From: Amycolatopsis azurea DSM 43854 | GTDB lineage: Bacteria; Actinomycetota; Actinomycetes; Mycobacteriales; Pseudonocardiaceae | DNA: 64,000 nucleotides | Direction of reading: 5' to 3' | NCBI RefSeq assembly: GCF_001995215.1 | Contig: NZ_MUXN01000016.1 | Coordinates: 379,705 to 443,704 of the forward strand | Shown here: piece by piece, positions 34,704 through 42,802 of the stretch | How the letters are laid out: the number at the start of each line of letters is the position of its first letter | Position numbering within the stretch: the first letter of the stretch is position 1 | Position numbers and translations under genes: made by a program | The notes under the pieces: generated by a model | Told to the model about the DNA's origin: nothing | The model's input: the letters and a program-made list of their open reading frames with translations, nothing else | The model's database searches: none

Positions 34704-36656
34704 ATGATCGAGAAGCTTCTGGTCGCCAACCGCGGCGAGATCGCCCGCCGCGTGTTCCGCACCTGCCGTGACGCCGGGATCGGCACGGTCGCGGTGTTCT
34801 CCGACGCGGATGCCGACGCGCCGCACACCGCCGAGGCGGACGTCGCCGTCCGGCTGCCGGGCAACGCGCCGTCCGACACCTATCTGCGCGCCGAACTGCT
34901 GATCAAGGCGGCCGTCGAGACCGGCGCCGACGCGATCCACCCCGGTTACGGCTTCCTGTCCGAGAACGCCGCGTTCGCGCGAGCCGTGATCGACGCCGGA
35001 CTGACCTGGGTCGGCCCGCCGCCGGAGGCCATCGAGAGCATGGGCTCCAAGGTCGAGTCCAAGCGGATGATGGCCGGCGCTGGTGTCCCGATCCTGTCCG
35101 AACTGGACCCGGCAGAGGTCACCGAGGCCGACCTTCCCTTGCTGGTCAAGGCTTCCGCCGGTGGTGGCGGACGGGGTATGCGTGTCGTGCGCTCGCTCGG
35201 CGAACTCGCCGAGGCCGTCGAAGGAGCGAGCGCGGAAGCCGCGTCGGCGTTCGGCGACCCGACCGTGTTCTGCGAGCGGTATCTGGAGACCGGACGGCAT
35301 ATCGAGGTCCAGGTGCTCGCCGACACCCACGGCACGGTGTGGGCGGTGGGGGAGCGGGAATGCTCGATCCAGCGCCGCCATCAGAAGGTCGTCGAGGAGG
35401 CGCCGTCGCCGTTCGTCGACGAAGCCATGCGGGAGGCGCTGTTCGACGCCGCGCGCAAGGCCGCGCAGGCGATCGACTACGTCGGCGCCGGAACGGTCGA
35501 GTTCCTGGCCGGCCCGGACGGGCGGTTCTACTTCCTGGAGATGAACACCCGGCTCCAGGTGGAACACCCGGTCACCGAGGCCACGACCGGACTCGACCTC
35601 GTGTCGCTGCAACTGCGCATCGCCGAGGGCGAGCACCTGCCGATCGACGAGCCGGAGACGCGGGGCCACGCGATCGAGGTCCGGCTCTACGCGGAAGACC
35701 CGGCCGCGGGCTGGCAGCCGCAGAGCGGCACCCTGCACCGCTTCGAGCTTCCCGCCGCGCAGCGGGAATTCGAAGTCGGCCCGGGTGTCCGGCTCGACTC
35801 CGGTTTCGTCAGCGGCCAGGCCGTCGGCGTGCACTACGACCCGATGCTCGCCAAGGTCATCGCGTTCGCCCCGGACCGCCGGAGCGCGGCACGGGCCTTG
35901 GCCGGAGCACTGGCGGGCGCGGAGATCCACGGCGTGGTGACCAACCGCGACCTGCTGGTGAACGTCCTGCGGCACGAGGCTTTCCTCGCGGGCGAGACCG
36001 ATACGGCGTTCTTCGACCGGCACGGGCTCGAAACCCTGGCCCGGCCACTGGCCACTGTGGACACCGTACGGATTTCCGCGCTCGCCGCGGCTTTGACCGG
36101 TGCCGCCGTGAACCGGGCGGGCGCGCAGGTGCAGGGACGACTGCCGAGCGGCTGGCGCAACGTCCGCTCGCAAGGGCAGCGCAAACGTTTTCGTCAGGGA
36201 GAGGACGAGATCGAGGTCGTCTACACCCTCGGTCGCGACGGGCTGCGTGCGGACGGATTCGAAGGCGTCGAACTGGTTTCGGCCGAGTCCGGCAGCGTGG
36301 TCCTGGAAGTCTCCGGGGTGCGGCGGAAGTTCGGTGTCGCCCGGTACGGCGACGCCGTGTACGTCGATTCGCCCGACGGCGCCGTCGAACTGAACGTGGT
36401 GCCGCGGTACCCCGATCCCGACGCGGCGCTCGCCGCCGGTTCGCTCGTGGCGCCGATGCCGGGCACCGTCGTCCGGCTCGCGGTCGAGGCCGGCGACACC
36501 GTCAAGACCGGCGATCCGCTGCTGTGGCTGGAAGCGATGAAGATGGAACACCGGATCGCGGCGCCCGCCGACGGCGTCGTGACCGAACTCCCGGTGGTGG
36601 TCGGACAACAGGTCGAAGTGGGCACGATCCTCGCGGTGGTAGGAGACGACGAATGA
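34704..36656 (+). CDS. Acyl-CoA carboxylase alpha subunit (biotin carboxylase and BCCP)
   Basis: 650 residues. The biotin carboxylase part has LLVANRGEIARR, the glycine-rich ATP loop KASAGGGGRGMR, ECSIQRRHQK and EMNTRLQVEHPVTE. A BT-like linker region (about 450-570) precedes a biotinyl domain with AMKMEH; the biotinylated Lys is K613. It uses ATP and bicarbonate to carboxylate biotin, then hands it to the beta subunit encoded just upstream. The order beta-alpha with flanking acyl-CoA dehydrogenases matches accD2-accA2 of mycobacteria and the leucine/terpene clusters of Pseudomonas. The stop overlaps the next start. Confidence 0.93.
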   Translation: MIEKLLVANRGEIARRVFRTCRDAGIGTVAVFSDADADAPHTAEADVAVRLPGNAPSDTYLRAELLIKAAVETGADAIHPGYGFLSENAAFARAVIDAGLTWVGPPPEAIESMGSKVESKRMMAGAGVPILSELDPAEVTEADLPLLVKASAGGGGRGMRVVRSLGELAEAVEGASAEAASAFGDPTVFCERYLETGRHIEVQVLADTHGTVWAVGERECSIQRRHQKVVEEAPSPFVDEAMREALFDAARKAAQAIDYVGAGTVEFLAGPDGRFYFLEMNTRLQVEHPVTEATTGLDLVSLQLRIAEGEHLPIDEPETRGHAIEVRLYAEDPAAGWQPQSGTLHRFELPAAQREFEVGPGVRLDSGFVSGQAVGVHYDPMLAKVIAFAPDRRSAARALAGALAGAEIHGVVTNRDLLVNVLRHEAFLAGETDTAFFDRHGLETLARPLATVDTVRISALAAALTGAAVNRAGAQVQGRLPSGWRNVRSQGQRKRFRQGEDEIEVVYTLGRDGLRADGFEGVELVSAESGSVVLEVSGVRRKFGVARYGDAVYVDSPDGAVELNVVPRYPDPDAALAAGSLVAPMPGTVVRLAVEAGDTVKTGDPLLWLEAMKMEHRIAAPADGVVTELPVVVGQQVEVGTILAVVGDDE

Positions 36657-37819
36657 ACGCGATGAACTTCACCGAGCCCGAGGAGCGCGTCGCGCTGCGG
36701 GCCGCGGTCGCCGAACTGGGCAAGAAGTACGGGCACGAGTACTACTCGAAGCAGGCCCGCGCCGGGCTCAAGACCGAGGAACTGTGGGCCGAGGCCGGAC
36801 GGCTGGGCTACCTCGGCGTGAACCTGCCCGAGGAGTACGGCGGCGGGGGAGCGGGCATCGCGGATCTCGCTGCGGTGCTGGAAGAACTCGCCGCGGCGGG
36901 CTGCCCGCTGCTGCTCATGGTCGTCTCGCCGGCGATCTGCGGCACGGTCATCTCGCGGTTCGGCACCGACGAGCAGAAGAAGCGCTGGCTGCCGGGCATC
37001 GCCGACGGCAGCAGGCGGATGGTCTTCGCGATCACCGAACCGGACGCCGGGTCGAACTCGCACAAGATCACCACCACCGCGAAACGCGACGGCGGCGATT
37101 GGGTCCTCAGTGGACGGAAGGTCTACATCTCCGGTGTCGACGAGGCGGACGCCGTCCTGGTCGTCGGCCGTACCGAGGATTCCAAGACCGGCAAGCTGAA
37201 GCCCGCGCTGTTCATCGTCCCGACCGACGCGCCAGGCTTCGAGTACAAGCAGATCGACATGGACATCGTCTCGCCGGAGAAGCAGTTCGGCCTTTTCCTC
37301 GACGACGTCCACCTGCCCGCCGACGCGCTGGTGGGCGAGGAGGACGCGGCGATCGCGCAGTTGTTCGCCGGGCTCAACCCCGAACGCATCATGGGCGCGT
37401 CGTTCTCGCTCGGCATCGCGCGGTACGCGCTGGCCAAGGGCGTCGCCTACGCCAACGAGCGCAAGGTGTGGGGCGCGCCGATCGGCACCCACCAGGGTCT
37501 CGCGCATCCGCTGGCCGAGATCAAGATCGAGCTGGAACTGGCCAAACTCATGACGCAGAAGGCGGCGTCGCTCTACGACTCCGGCGACGACTTCGGCGCG
37601 GGCGAATCGGCGAACATGGCGAAGTACGCCGCCGCCGAGGTCGCGATCCGCGCGGTCGACCAGGCCGTGCAGACCCACGGTGGCAACGGGCTCGCCAGTG
37701 AATACGGGCTGGGCACGCTGGTCACCGCCGTCCGGCTGGGCCGGATCGCGCCGGTGAGCCGTGAGATGGTGCTCAACTTCGTCGGCCAGCACAGCCTCGG
37801 CCTGCCGCGGTCCTACTGA
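36653..37819 (+). CDS. Acyl-CoA dehydrogenase (FadE12-like)
   Basis: 388 residues. MVFAITEPDAGSNSHKITTTA and LSGRKVYISG form the FAD-side blocks; QTHGGNGLASEYGLG and RIAPVSREMVLNF occupy the C-terminal domain. It differs clearly from the first dehydrogenase of the operon. It oxidises an acyl-CoA, electrons going to ETF. Translation is coupled by ATGA to the carboxylase alpha gene; the SDR gene follows after 10 bases. FadE12 of mycobacteria is the apparent counterpart (from memory). Confidence 0.9.
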   Translation: MNAMNFTEPEERVALRAAVAELGKKYGHEYYSKQARAGLKTEELWAEAGRLGYLGVNLPEEYGGGGAGIADLAAVLEELAAAGCPLLLMVVSPAICGTVISRFGTDEQKKRWLPGIADGSRRMVFAITEPDAGSNSHKITTTAKRDGGDWVLSGRKVYISGVDEADAVLVVGRTEDSKTGKLKPALFIVPTDAPGFEYKQIDMDIVSPEKQFGLFLDDVHLPADALVGEEDAAIAQLFAGLNPERIMGASFSLGIARYALAKGVAYANERKVWGAPIGTHQGLAHPLAEIKIELELAKLMTQKAASLYDSGDDFGAGESANMAKYAAAEVAIRAVDQAVQTHGGNGLASEYGLGTLVTAVRLGRIAPVSREMVLNFVGQHSLGLPRSY

Positions 37820-37829
37820 GGAGGCGTCC

Positions 37830-38666
37830 ATGAGCACGCTGCACGGCAAGACCATCATCATCTCCGGCGGCAGCCGCGGGATCGGCGAGGCCATCGCGGT
37901 CCGCGCCGCCCGCGACGGGGCGAACATCGCCCTGCTGGCCAAAACCGCCGAGCCGCACCCGAAACTGCCGGGGACGCTCTACACGGCGGCCAAGGCGATC
38001 GAGGACGCCGGCGGGCAGGCGCTGCCGATCGTCGGCGACGTCCGCGACGACACGTCGGTCGAGGCCGCGATCGCGCGGACCGCGGAGCAGTTCGGCGGCA
38101 TCGACATCGTGCTCAACAACGCCAGCGCGATCGACCTGACGCCGACCGAAGCGGTCAGCATGAAGCGCTACGACCTGATGCAGGACATCAACGCGCGCGG
38201 GTCGTTCCTGCTGTCGAAACTCGCCATCCCGCACCTGAAACTGGCGGAGAACGCGCACATCCTGACGCTGTCGCCGCCGATCAGCCTCGACGAGAAGTGG
38301 TTCACGGCCGGGCACCTCGCGTACAGCATCGCGAAGTACTCGATGAGCCTGGTGACCGTCGGGCTCGCTGCGGAACTGCGGCAGTACGGGATCGCGGCGA
38401 ACTCGCTGTGGCCGCGGACCACGATCGACACCGCCGCCATCCGCAACGTCGTCGGCGCAGAACTCGCCGCGAAGTCGCGGACGCCGGAGATCATGGCGGA
38501 CGCGGCGCACGCGATCCTCACCAAACCGAGCACCGAGACGACGGGGAACTTCTACCTCGACGACGAGGTGCTGGCCGCCGAGGGCGTCACGGACTTCTCG
38601 AAGTACCGCGTCGGCGGGAGCGAGGAAGACCTGCAGCTCGATTTCTGGGTCGAAGAACGGTCATGA
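37830..38666 (+). CDS. Short-chain dehydrogenase (HSDL2/AtuB-like)
   Basis: 278 residues. Nucleotide-binding GGSRGIG (18-24), NNAS, and a Tyr-x-x-x-Lys in AYSIAKYSM; the Ser partner lies in LTLSPPISLDEKWF. The long active-site loop and C-terminal part are those of the HSDL2-like group, which includes the citronellol/citronellal dehydrogenase candidates of Pseudomonas atu operons. It likely oxidises an alcohol or hydroxyacyl-CoA intermediate of the pathway. ATG at 37830 has GAGGAGGCG upstream. The stop overlaps the TetR start. Confidence 0.87.
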   Translation: MSTLHGKTIIISGGSRGIGEAIAVRAARDGANIALLAKTAEPHPKLPGTLYTAAKAIEDAGGQALPIVGDVRDDTSVEAAIARTAEQFGGIDIVLNNASAIDLTPTEAVSMKRYDLMQDINARGSFLLSKLAIPHLKLAENAHILTLSPPISLDEKWFTAGHLAYSIAKYSMSLVTVGLAAELRQYGIAANSLWPRTTIDTAAIRNVVGAELAAKSRTPEIMADAAHAILTKPSTETTGNFYLDDEVLAAEGVTDFSKYRVGGSEEDLQLDFWVEERS

Positions 38667-39304
38667 TCCGCGAACCGCAGCAGGAGCGCAGCCGCACGAC
38701 CCGGCGGCGGCTGGTCGAGGCCGCCGTCGAGACGATCGGGGAGCTGGGCTGGAACGGGACCACGGTCGCGGTGATCGCCGAACGCGCCGGGGTCTCGCGC
38801 GGTGCCGCCCAGCACCACTTCCCGACCAGGGAGGACCTGGTCGCGGCCGCGGTCGAGCACGTCGGCGAGATCCAGATCGTGGAGCTGCGCGCCCGCGCCG
38901 CCGAGCTGCCGTCGGGGCGGTCCAGGATCGAACGGGCCGTCGACATGGTGCTCAACCTTTACAGCGGGCCGATGTTCCGCGCCGCGCTCCACCTGTGGGT
39001 CGCGGCGTCGACCGACGAAGCCCTGCGCGCGACCCTCGTGCCGCTGGAAGCCAGGGTCGGCAGGGAAGCACACCGAGTGACCGTGGAACTGCTCGGCGTC
39101 GACGAGTCCCACACCGGCGTCCGCGAGCTGGTCCAGGCCACTCTCGATCTTGCCCGCGGCCTGGGCCTGGCGAATCTGCTGACCGACGACACGAAGCGCC
39201 GCAAGCAGATCGTGGCCCAGTGGGCGCGCGTCCTGGAGCCCACGCTGGCAGTGGCAAAAAGCCAGAAGATCGAACGGAACCTGGATAATCCCGAGAACGT
39301 CTGA
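38663..39304 (+). CDS. TetR-family regulator of the acyl-CoA operon
   Basis: 213 residues. The HTH lies at about 29-58 (VAVIAERAGVSRGAAQHHFPTREDL). It is the last gene of the operon, coupled by ATGA to the SDR gene, so its level rises with the enzymes it presumably controls. In comparable leucine and terpene operons the TetR-type regulator is relieved by an acyl-CoA intermediate. The dyad at 29409-29424 is the candidate binding site. Confidence 0.88.
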   Translation: MIREPQQERSRTTRRRLVEAAVETIGELGWNGTTVAVIAERAGVSRGAAQHHFPTREDLVAAAVEHVGEIQIVELRARAAELPSGRSRIERAVDMVLNLYSGPMFRAALHLWVAASTDEALRATLVPLEARVGREAHRVTVELLGVDESHTGVRELVQATLDLARGLGLANLLTDDTKRRKQIVAQWARVLEPTLAVAKSQKIERNLDNPENV

Positions 39305-39391
39305 GATCTTGTTAACACTGATGGAGCAGCGACCGATAACACGGTGTAAGTGCTGCTGATTCGGGTAGCTGATCGAGAGAGGTCCAGTCCG

Positions 39392-39661
39392 GTGTCCGGT
39401 TCAGAGGTCGAACTGTCCCATCGAGCGATGGCGATGCTGCGAGCGGTCGCGGCCCGCCGTGCCGAGATGTCGTGCAGCTGCGAGCCGGACCTCTTCATCG
39501 ACGGATTCGCCTGTTGCGACCAGATGACCGCGCACGCCCTGGCCCACGGCGGCTACATCCGCCCCGCCGAGTCCACCGGGCTCTCCGCGGTGACCGGCCG
39601 GGTGCCCGCCGAACTGACCGAGGCGGGCGAGGCCGCGATCGCGGTCACCGCGGCTGCCTGA
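39392..39661 (+). CDS. Small Cys-rich conserved-looking protein of unknown function
   Basis: 89 residues from a GTG at 39392 with GAGAGAGG upstream; an ATG at 39350 would add 14 residues. Four Cys occur in two pairs, SCSCEPDLFIDGFACC, followed by HALAHGGYIRP; the spacing C-x-C-(11)-C-C with two His could bind a metal. No signal peptide or membrane segment. I do not recognise a named family. It is a separate unit, 87 bases after the TetR gene. The last 20 codons are partially repeated at 39876-39905 in the repeat array downstream. Confidence 0.6.
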   Translation: MSGSEVELSHRAMAMLRAVAARRAEMSCSCEPDLFIDGFACCDQMTAHALAHGGYIRPAESTGLSAVTGRVPAELTEAGEAAIAVTAAA

Positions 39662-39702
39662 CCTGCCCGCGAGTCTTCCGACCGGTCACTTGTCGGCCGT
39701 CG

Positions 39703-39881
39703 AGTCACGAGTGTCGTCCACCTGATCACGTGTGTCGTCCGTCTGATCACGGGTATCGGCCGTTCAGTCACGCCCATGCGCCGTCCGAGCACGTGCGCAG
39801 CATGGCGAACACCCGTGACCGAAGGGACGACACGTGTGATCAGGTGGACGACACTCGTGATCGGATGGACGACACGCGATC
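39703..39881. repeat. Mirror-image array of 21-bp repeats
   Basis: On the left, four units (starting about 39703, 39724, 39745, 39766; consensus GATCACGNGTGTCGTCC) repeat with an exact 21-base period. On the right, three or four complementary units (about 39815, 39836, 39857, 39876) have the same period. CACGAGTGTCGTCCACCTGA at 39706 is the exact complement of the end of 39836-39859 (24-base arms). The stretch 39662-40025 holds no convincing gene; the 21-base period creates heptad-repeat frames on both strands that should not be annotated. Confidence 0.85.
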
Positions 39882-40025
39882 GCGGTCACCGCAGCTGCCT
39901 GACCTTTCGTCGCACCATGTGTCCGCTGTGGACGACTTCCGTTTACAAGCGCCTCCCGCGTTCCTAATATCCACCCCGGGTTGAGGCCGCCGCGTCGATC
40001 GGCGGACCGGGGTTTGGAGGTGCCG

Positions 40026-40565
40026 ATGGCACGCACGGCTCGCCGCGAGGCCGGTGGGGACGCCCTGAGCGAGTTGATGCGGGCGGCCGGTGCCGCGCCC
40101 CGTCGCCGGGGACCGCGCGGGCCGAAGCACCGGGCGCCGATCGCCGTCGCTCCCGGGAGCGGGAAGTTCTGGCGGATTTCGGCGCTTTCGGCCGGTGGCG
40201 TCGTTGTCGTCGGCCTGCTGGCCGTCCTGCTCACCCCCGCCGATCCGGCCGAGGTCATCCCGGGCGTGCCGCTCCCGCCGCCGTCGCTGACCATCGCCCC
40301 GCAGGCCATCCATGTCCCGGACGACGCGGTGTCCTCGCCCGTCCCGTCGGGGCCGTCGGGCGGCAGTGTCGCACCCCCGCCGCCGATGACCGCGTCGATG
40401 CACGGCTCGGAAACGCCGTCCCCGACGCCGGCGCCCACGCCCGAAGAACAGCCTGATCCGCGTGCCGGTCACCATGATCACGAGTACTACGAGGACTGGT
40501 ACCGCGGCTACTACGGCGGCGGATATCCCGGCGCCTATCGAGGCGGCGGCAGGCAGCCGCAATAA
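40026..40565 (+). CDS. Pro-rich single-pass membrane protein of unknown function
   Basis: 179 residues. A cytoplasmic Arg-rich part (1-45) precedes a hydrophobic helix (about 52-70, ISALSAGGVVVVGLLAVLL), then a long extracellular Pro/Ser/Thr-rich region and a C-terminal YYEDWYRGYYGGGYPGAYRG segment rich in Tyr and Gly. Such composition is seen in wall-associated or adhesive tails. The ATG at 40026 has GGAGGT upstream. No family was recognised. It precedes the NTPase/binding-protein pair by 187 bases on the same strand; whether it belongs to that unit is open. Confidence 0.65.
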   Translation: MARTARREAGGDALSELMRAAGAAPRRRGPRGPKHRAPIAVAPGSGKFWRISALSAGGVVVVGLLAVLLTPADPAEVIPGVPLPPPSLTIAPQAIHVPDDAVSSPVPSGPSGGSVAPPPPMTASMHGSETPSPTPAPTPEEQPDPRAGHHDHEYYEDWYRGYYGGGYPGAYRGGGRQPQ

Positions 40566-40752
40566 GGCGGATAGCGCCGATCGGGTGATCGACGGTATCG
40601 CTCGCCGTCGATCGATAATTACGATTCCTACCGGATTTCGTCCTTTCGTGTCTGGGTGGCGGTATTCCTGTGCCCTCGGCGCGGCCGGGTACCTACGATG
40701 GTTCGCACTCTCCATTCCCTTCCCGGAGCACAGCTAGGGGTTGAACAGGAAA

Positions 40753-42783
40753 ATGAGTGTGGACCGACATTCTCCCGCGGTGCAGTTCGCCCGGAGAATG
40801 CTGATCAACCGCGAGGCGGGCAAGCCGTCCCGCCAGCAGCCGGTGACGCTGTTGCTCGGGCCGGTCGGTTCGGGGAAGACCACGGCATTGGAAGCGATCC
40901 GTCACGACCTCGGCTGGGGTGTCGTGCACGCCGGATTCGATTTCGGGCACGGCGGCAGAGCGGGCACGATCGACGTGCTCACAAAACTCGCCTACGGGTT
41001 GTCGGGAAAATGGCGGAATCGGCCGAAACCGCAGTTCGTTCGATTCACCATCGCGCTGATCGCGGTTCAGGCGGAACTTTCCGGTCGAAATCGTGACGAA
41101 GACCTGGCGCAACTGAAGTCGTTGATCAGCAGTTTTCACGGAATCATCTGGACACCGGCGCTCGACAGAGCGCTCGACACACTGTCCGAAACGGCCAAGG
41201 CGACCGGTCTCGTCGAACCTCCGTACGCGGATCTGTTCCGTCAGACCTTCCCGCATCTGGTCCGGAACATCCGGCCGAGGCTCGGGAAGGCGCTGCGGTC
41301 CCTGGCCGACTTCCCCAACGCGGAGGGAAGATCGCCGTTCGACGCGCTGCTCGAACTCAACCGGCTCGCGCACGGCAGCGCCCGTGACGCCGAGGCGGTC
41401 ACCGAATGGCTGATGGCCGCGTTCCTCGGCGACGTCCGGGAGAACCATCCGCGGATGGCCAAACCGGAGGAGAAGAGCCCCTGCGCCTGCGACCTCTCGC
41501 AGCAGCGCAGGCACTGGCACAACTGGGTGGTGGTACTCGACGACGTCGACCACGCCGGCGGGACCGAGTTCCTCGCCGACCTGGTCACCGCGCGGGAACG
41601 GTACGCCGTCCAGCATCCGAACGACCGCGACGCCCATGACGCGCTGCTGGTCATCGCGACGAGCGGGCGTTGGCACGACGACTGGGGGACGGCTTGGCTG
41701 GCACCGTGGAAACCCGCGTCCGGTGCCCCGCCCGCCGTCCGGCCGATGACGGACTGCGAGGAGGCCTCGTACGACGACTGGGCGAACCCGGGCAACGGTG
41801 TGCTCGACTCGCCCTACTATCCCGTCCGGATCTCGCCCCAGCCGATCGGGCGGATCGCGCGCGTGCTCGATTCCGGAGTGCGGACCCCGAAGGTCACGCT
41901 CGCGCACCGGGCGACCGGTGGGCTGCCGTCGGCGGTCGCACAGCTCACGGAGCGGTTGCGGCCGAGCGAAGTGCGCGAAGGTGACCGCGATCTGCTCACC
42001 ACCGATCCCCGCGGTGGGCAGGATCCCTGCTACCGCAGACTGACCGGACTCGGGCTGACCGAGCACCTCGATGGCGTCCACCTCGACGACTTCGTGACCG
42101 CGGCCCCGTTCGCGACCGCGCCCTGGCTGATCCCGGACGCCGCGCAGAGCCGGATCGACCAGCCGCACGTCGGGCGGATCCTGACCGAACTGCGCACCGC
42201 GTTGTGGGTGACGGCGAAGAACTCGGCCGGCCCGACCGAGGACCAGGCGACCCTGCACCCGTGGATCGCCGCGAACCTGGTGTCCGCGCTGGCCCGGCGC
42301 GGCGACGGGGACGGCCCGACCTACACCGACCAGTTCAAGGCTCTGCGCGACGATCCGGACACCGCGCAGGACCCGGTGCGCCTGGCCTACTGCAACCTCG
42401 CCCTGGGAGACATCGGCGAAGTGGTCACCTTCTTCGAGCGGGAGTTCAACCGGATCCCGCACGCGGAATGGGTCGCGAAGCTCGAACTGGTCCTGAACGC
42501 GCCGGACGATCTGCCGCCCGAGCGGGACCACGCGGAGCTGTACGACGAACTGGTGAACCTGGACAACGCGCGCTGTCCCGCCGATCGTTCCGAGATCCGG
42601 AACAACGTCACCCGGCTCATCGCGGCCGGCTGGCTGACCGCCAGTCCCTTCGCCGTCCGTGGGCAGGCTCAGCACCAGGTGATCGCGAACGCCTTCGCCG
42701 CGCTGGCCACCACTTCGCACCAGCCCGACGTCGGCGCTCTCGTGTCGGCCAAGGAAGCCGCCCGCCGCGGCGAATTCCCCTGA
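40753..42783 (+). CDS. Uncharacterised P-loop NTPase paired with a membrane binding protein
   Basis: 676 residues, soluble. Walker A GPVGSGKT is at 36-43 and Walker B VVVLDDVD at 259-266; between them is an unusually long helical insertion of about 200 residues with a CAC pair at 244-246. After Walker B come LVTARERYAVQHP and LLVIATSGRW (sensor-like Ser/Arg), which are STAND/AAA+ traits. The C-terminal third (about 430-676) is helical, without TPR or WD repeats. I do not recognise a named family. ATG at 40753 is used; TTG at 40741 is also possible. The next gene follows after 19 bases, so the two proteins probably act together. Confidence 0.65.
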   Translation: MSVDRHSPAVQFARRMLINREAGKPSRQQPVTLLLGPVGSGKTTALEAIRHDLGWGVVHAGFDFGHGGRAGTIDVLTKLAYGLSGKWRNRPKPQFVRFTIALIAVQAELSGRNRDEDLAQLKSLISSFHGIIWTPALDRALDTLSETAKATGLVEPPYADLFRQTFPHLVRNIRPRLGKALRSLADFPNAEGRSPFDALLELNRLAHGSARDAEAVTEWLMAAFLGDVRENHPRMAKPEEKSPCACDLSQQRRHWHNWVVVLDDVDHAGGTEFLADLVTARERYAVQHPNDRDAHDALLVIATSGRWHDDWGTAWLAPWKPASGAPPAVRPMTDCEEASYDDWANPGNGVLDSPYYPVRISPQPIGRIARVLDSGVRTPKVTLAHRATGGLPSAVAQLTERLRPSEVREGDRDLLTTDPRGGQDPCYRRLTGLGLTEHLDGVHLDDFVTAAPFATAPWLIPDAAQSRIDQPHVGRILTELRTALWVTAKNSAGPTEDQATLHPWIAANLVSALARRGDGDGPTYTDQFKALRDDPDTAQDPVRLAYCNLALGDIGEVVTFFEREFNRIPHAEWVAKLELVLNAPDDLPPERDHAELYDELVNLDNARCPADRSEIRNNVTRLIAAGWLTASPFAVRGQAQHQVIANAFAALATTSHQPDVGALVSAKEAARRGEFP

Positions 42784-42802
42784 ACCTGAACGGAACCCCG
42801 TC

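Noticed and set aside
39703..39881. CRISPR array
   Set aside because: The 21-bp units have no spacers between them, diverge from each other and are arranged as a mirror image; there are no cas genes.
39472..39984. Heptad-repeat frames (plus and minus strand) in the 21-bp array
   Set aside because: The seven-residue repeat follows directly from the 21-base DNA period on both strands and in more than one frame, and there is no ribosome site.
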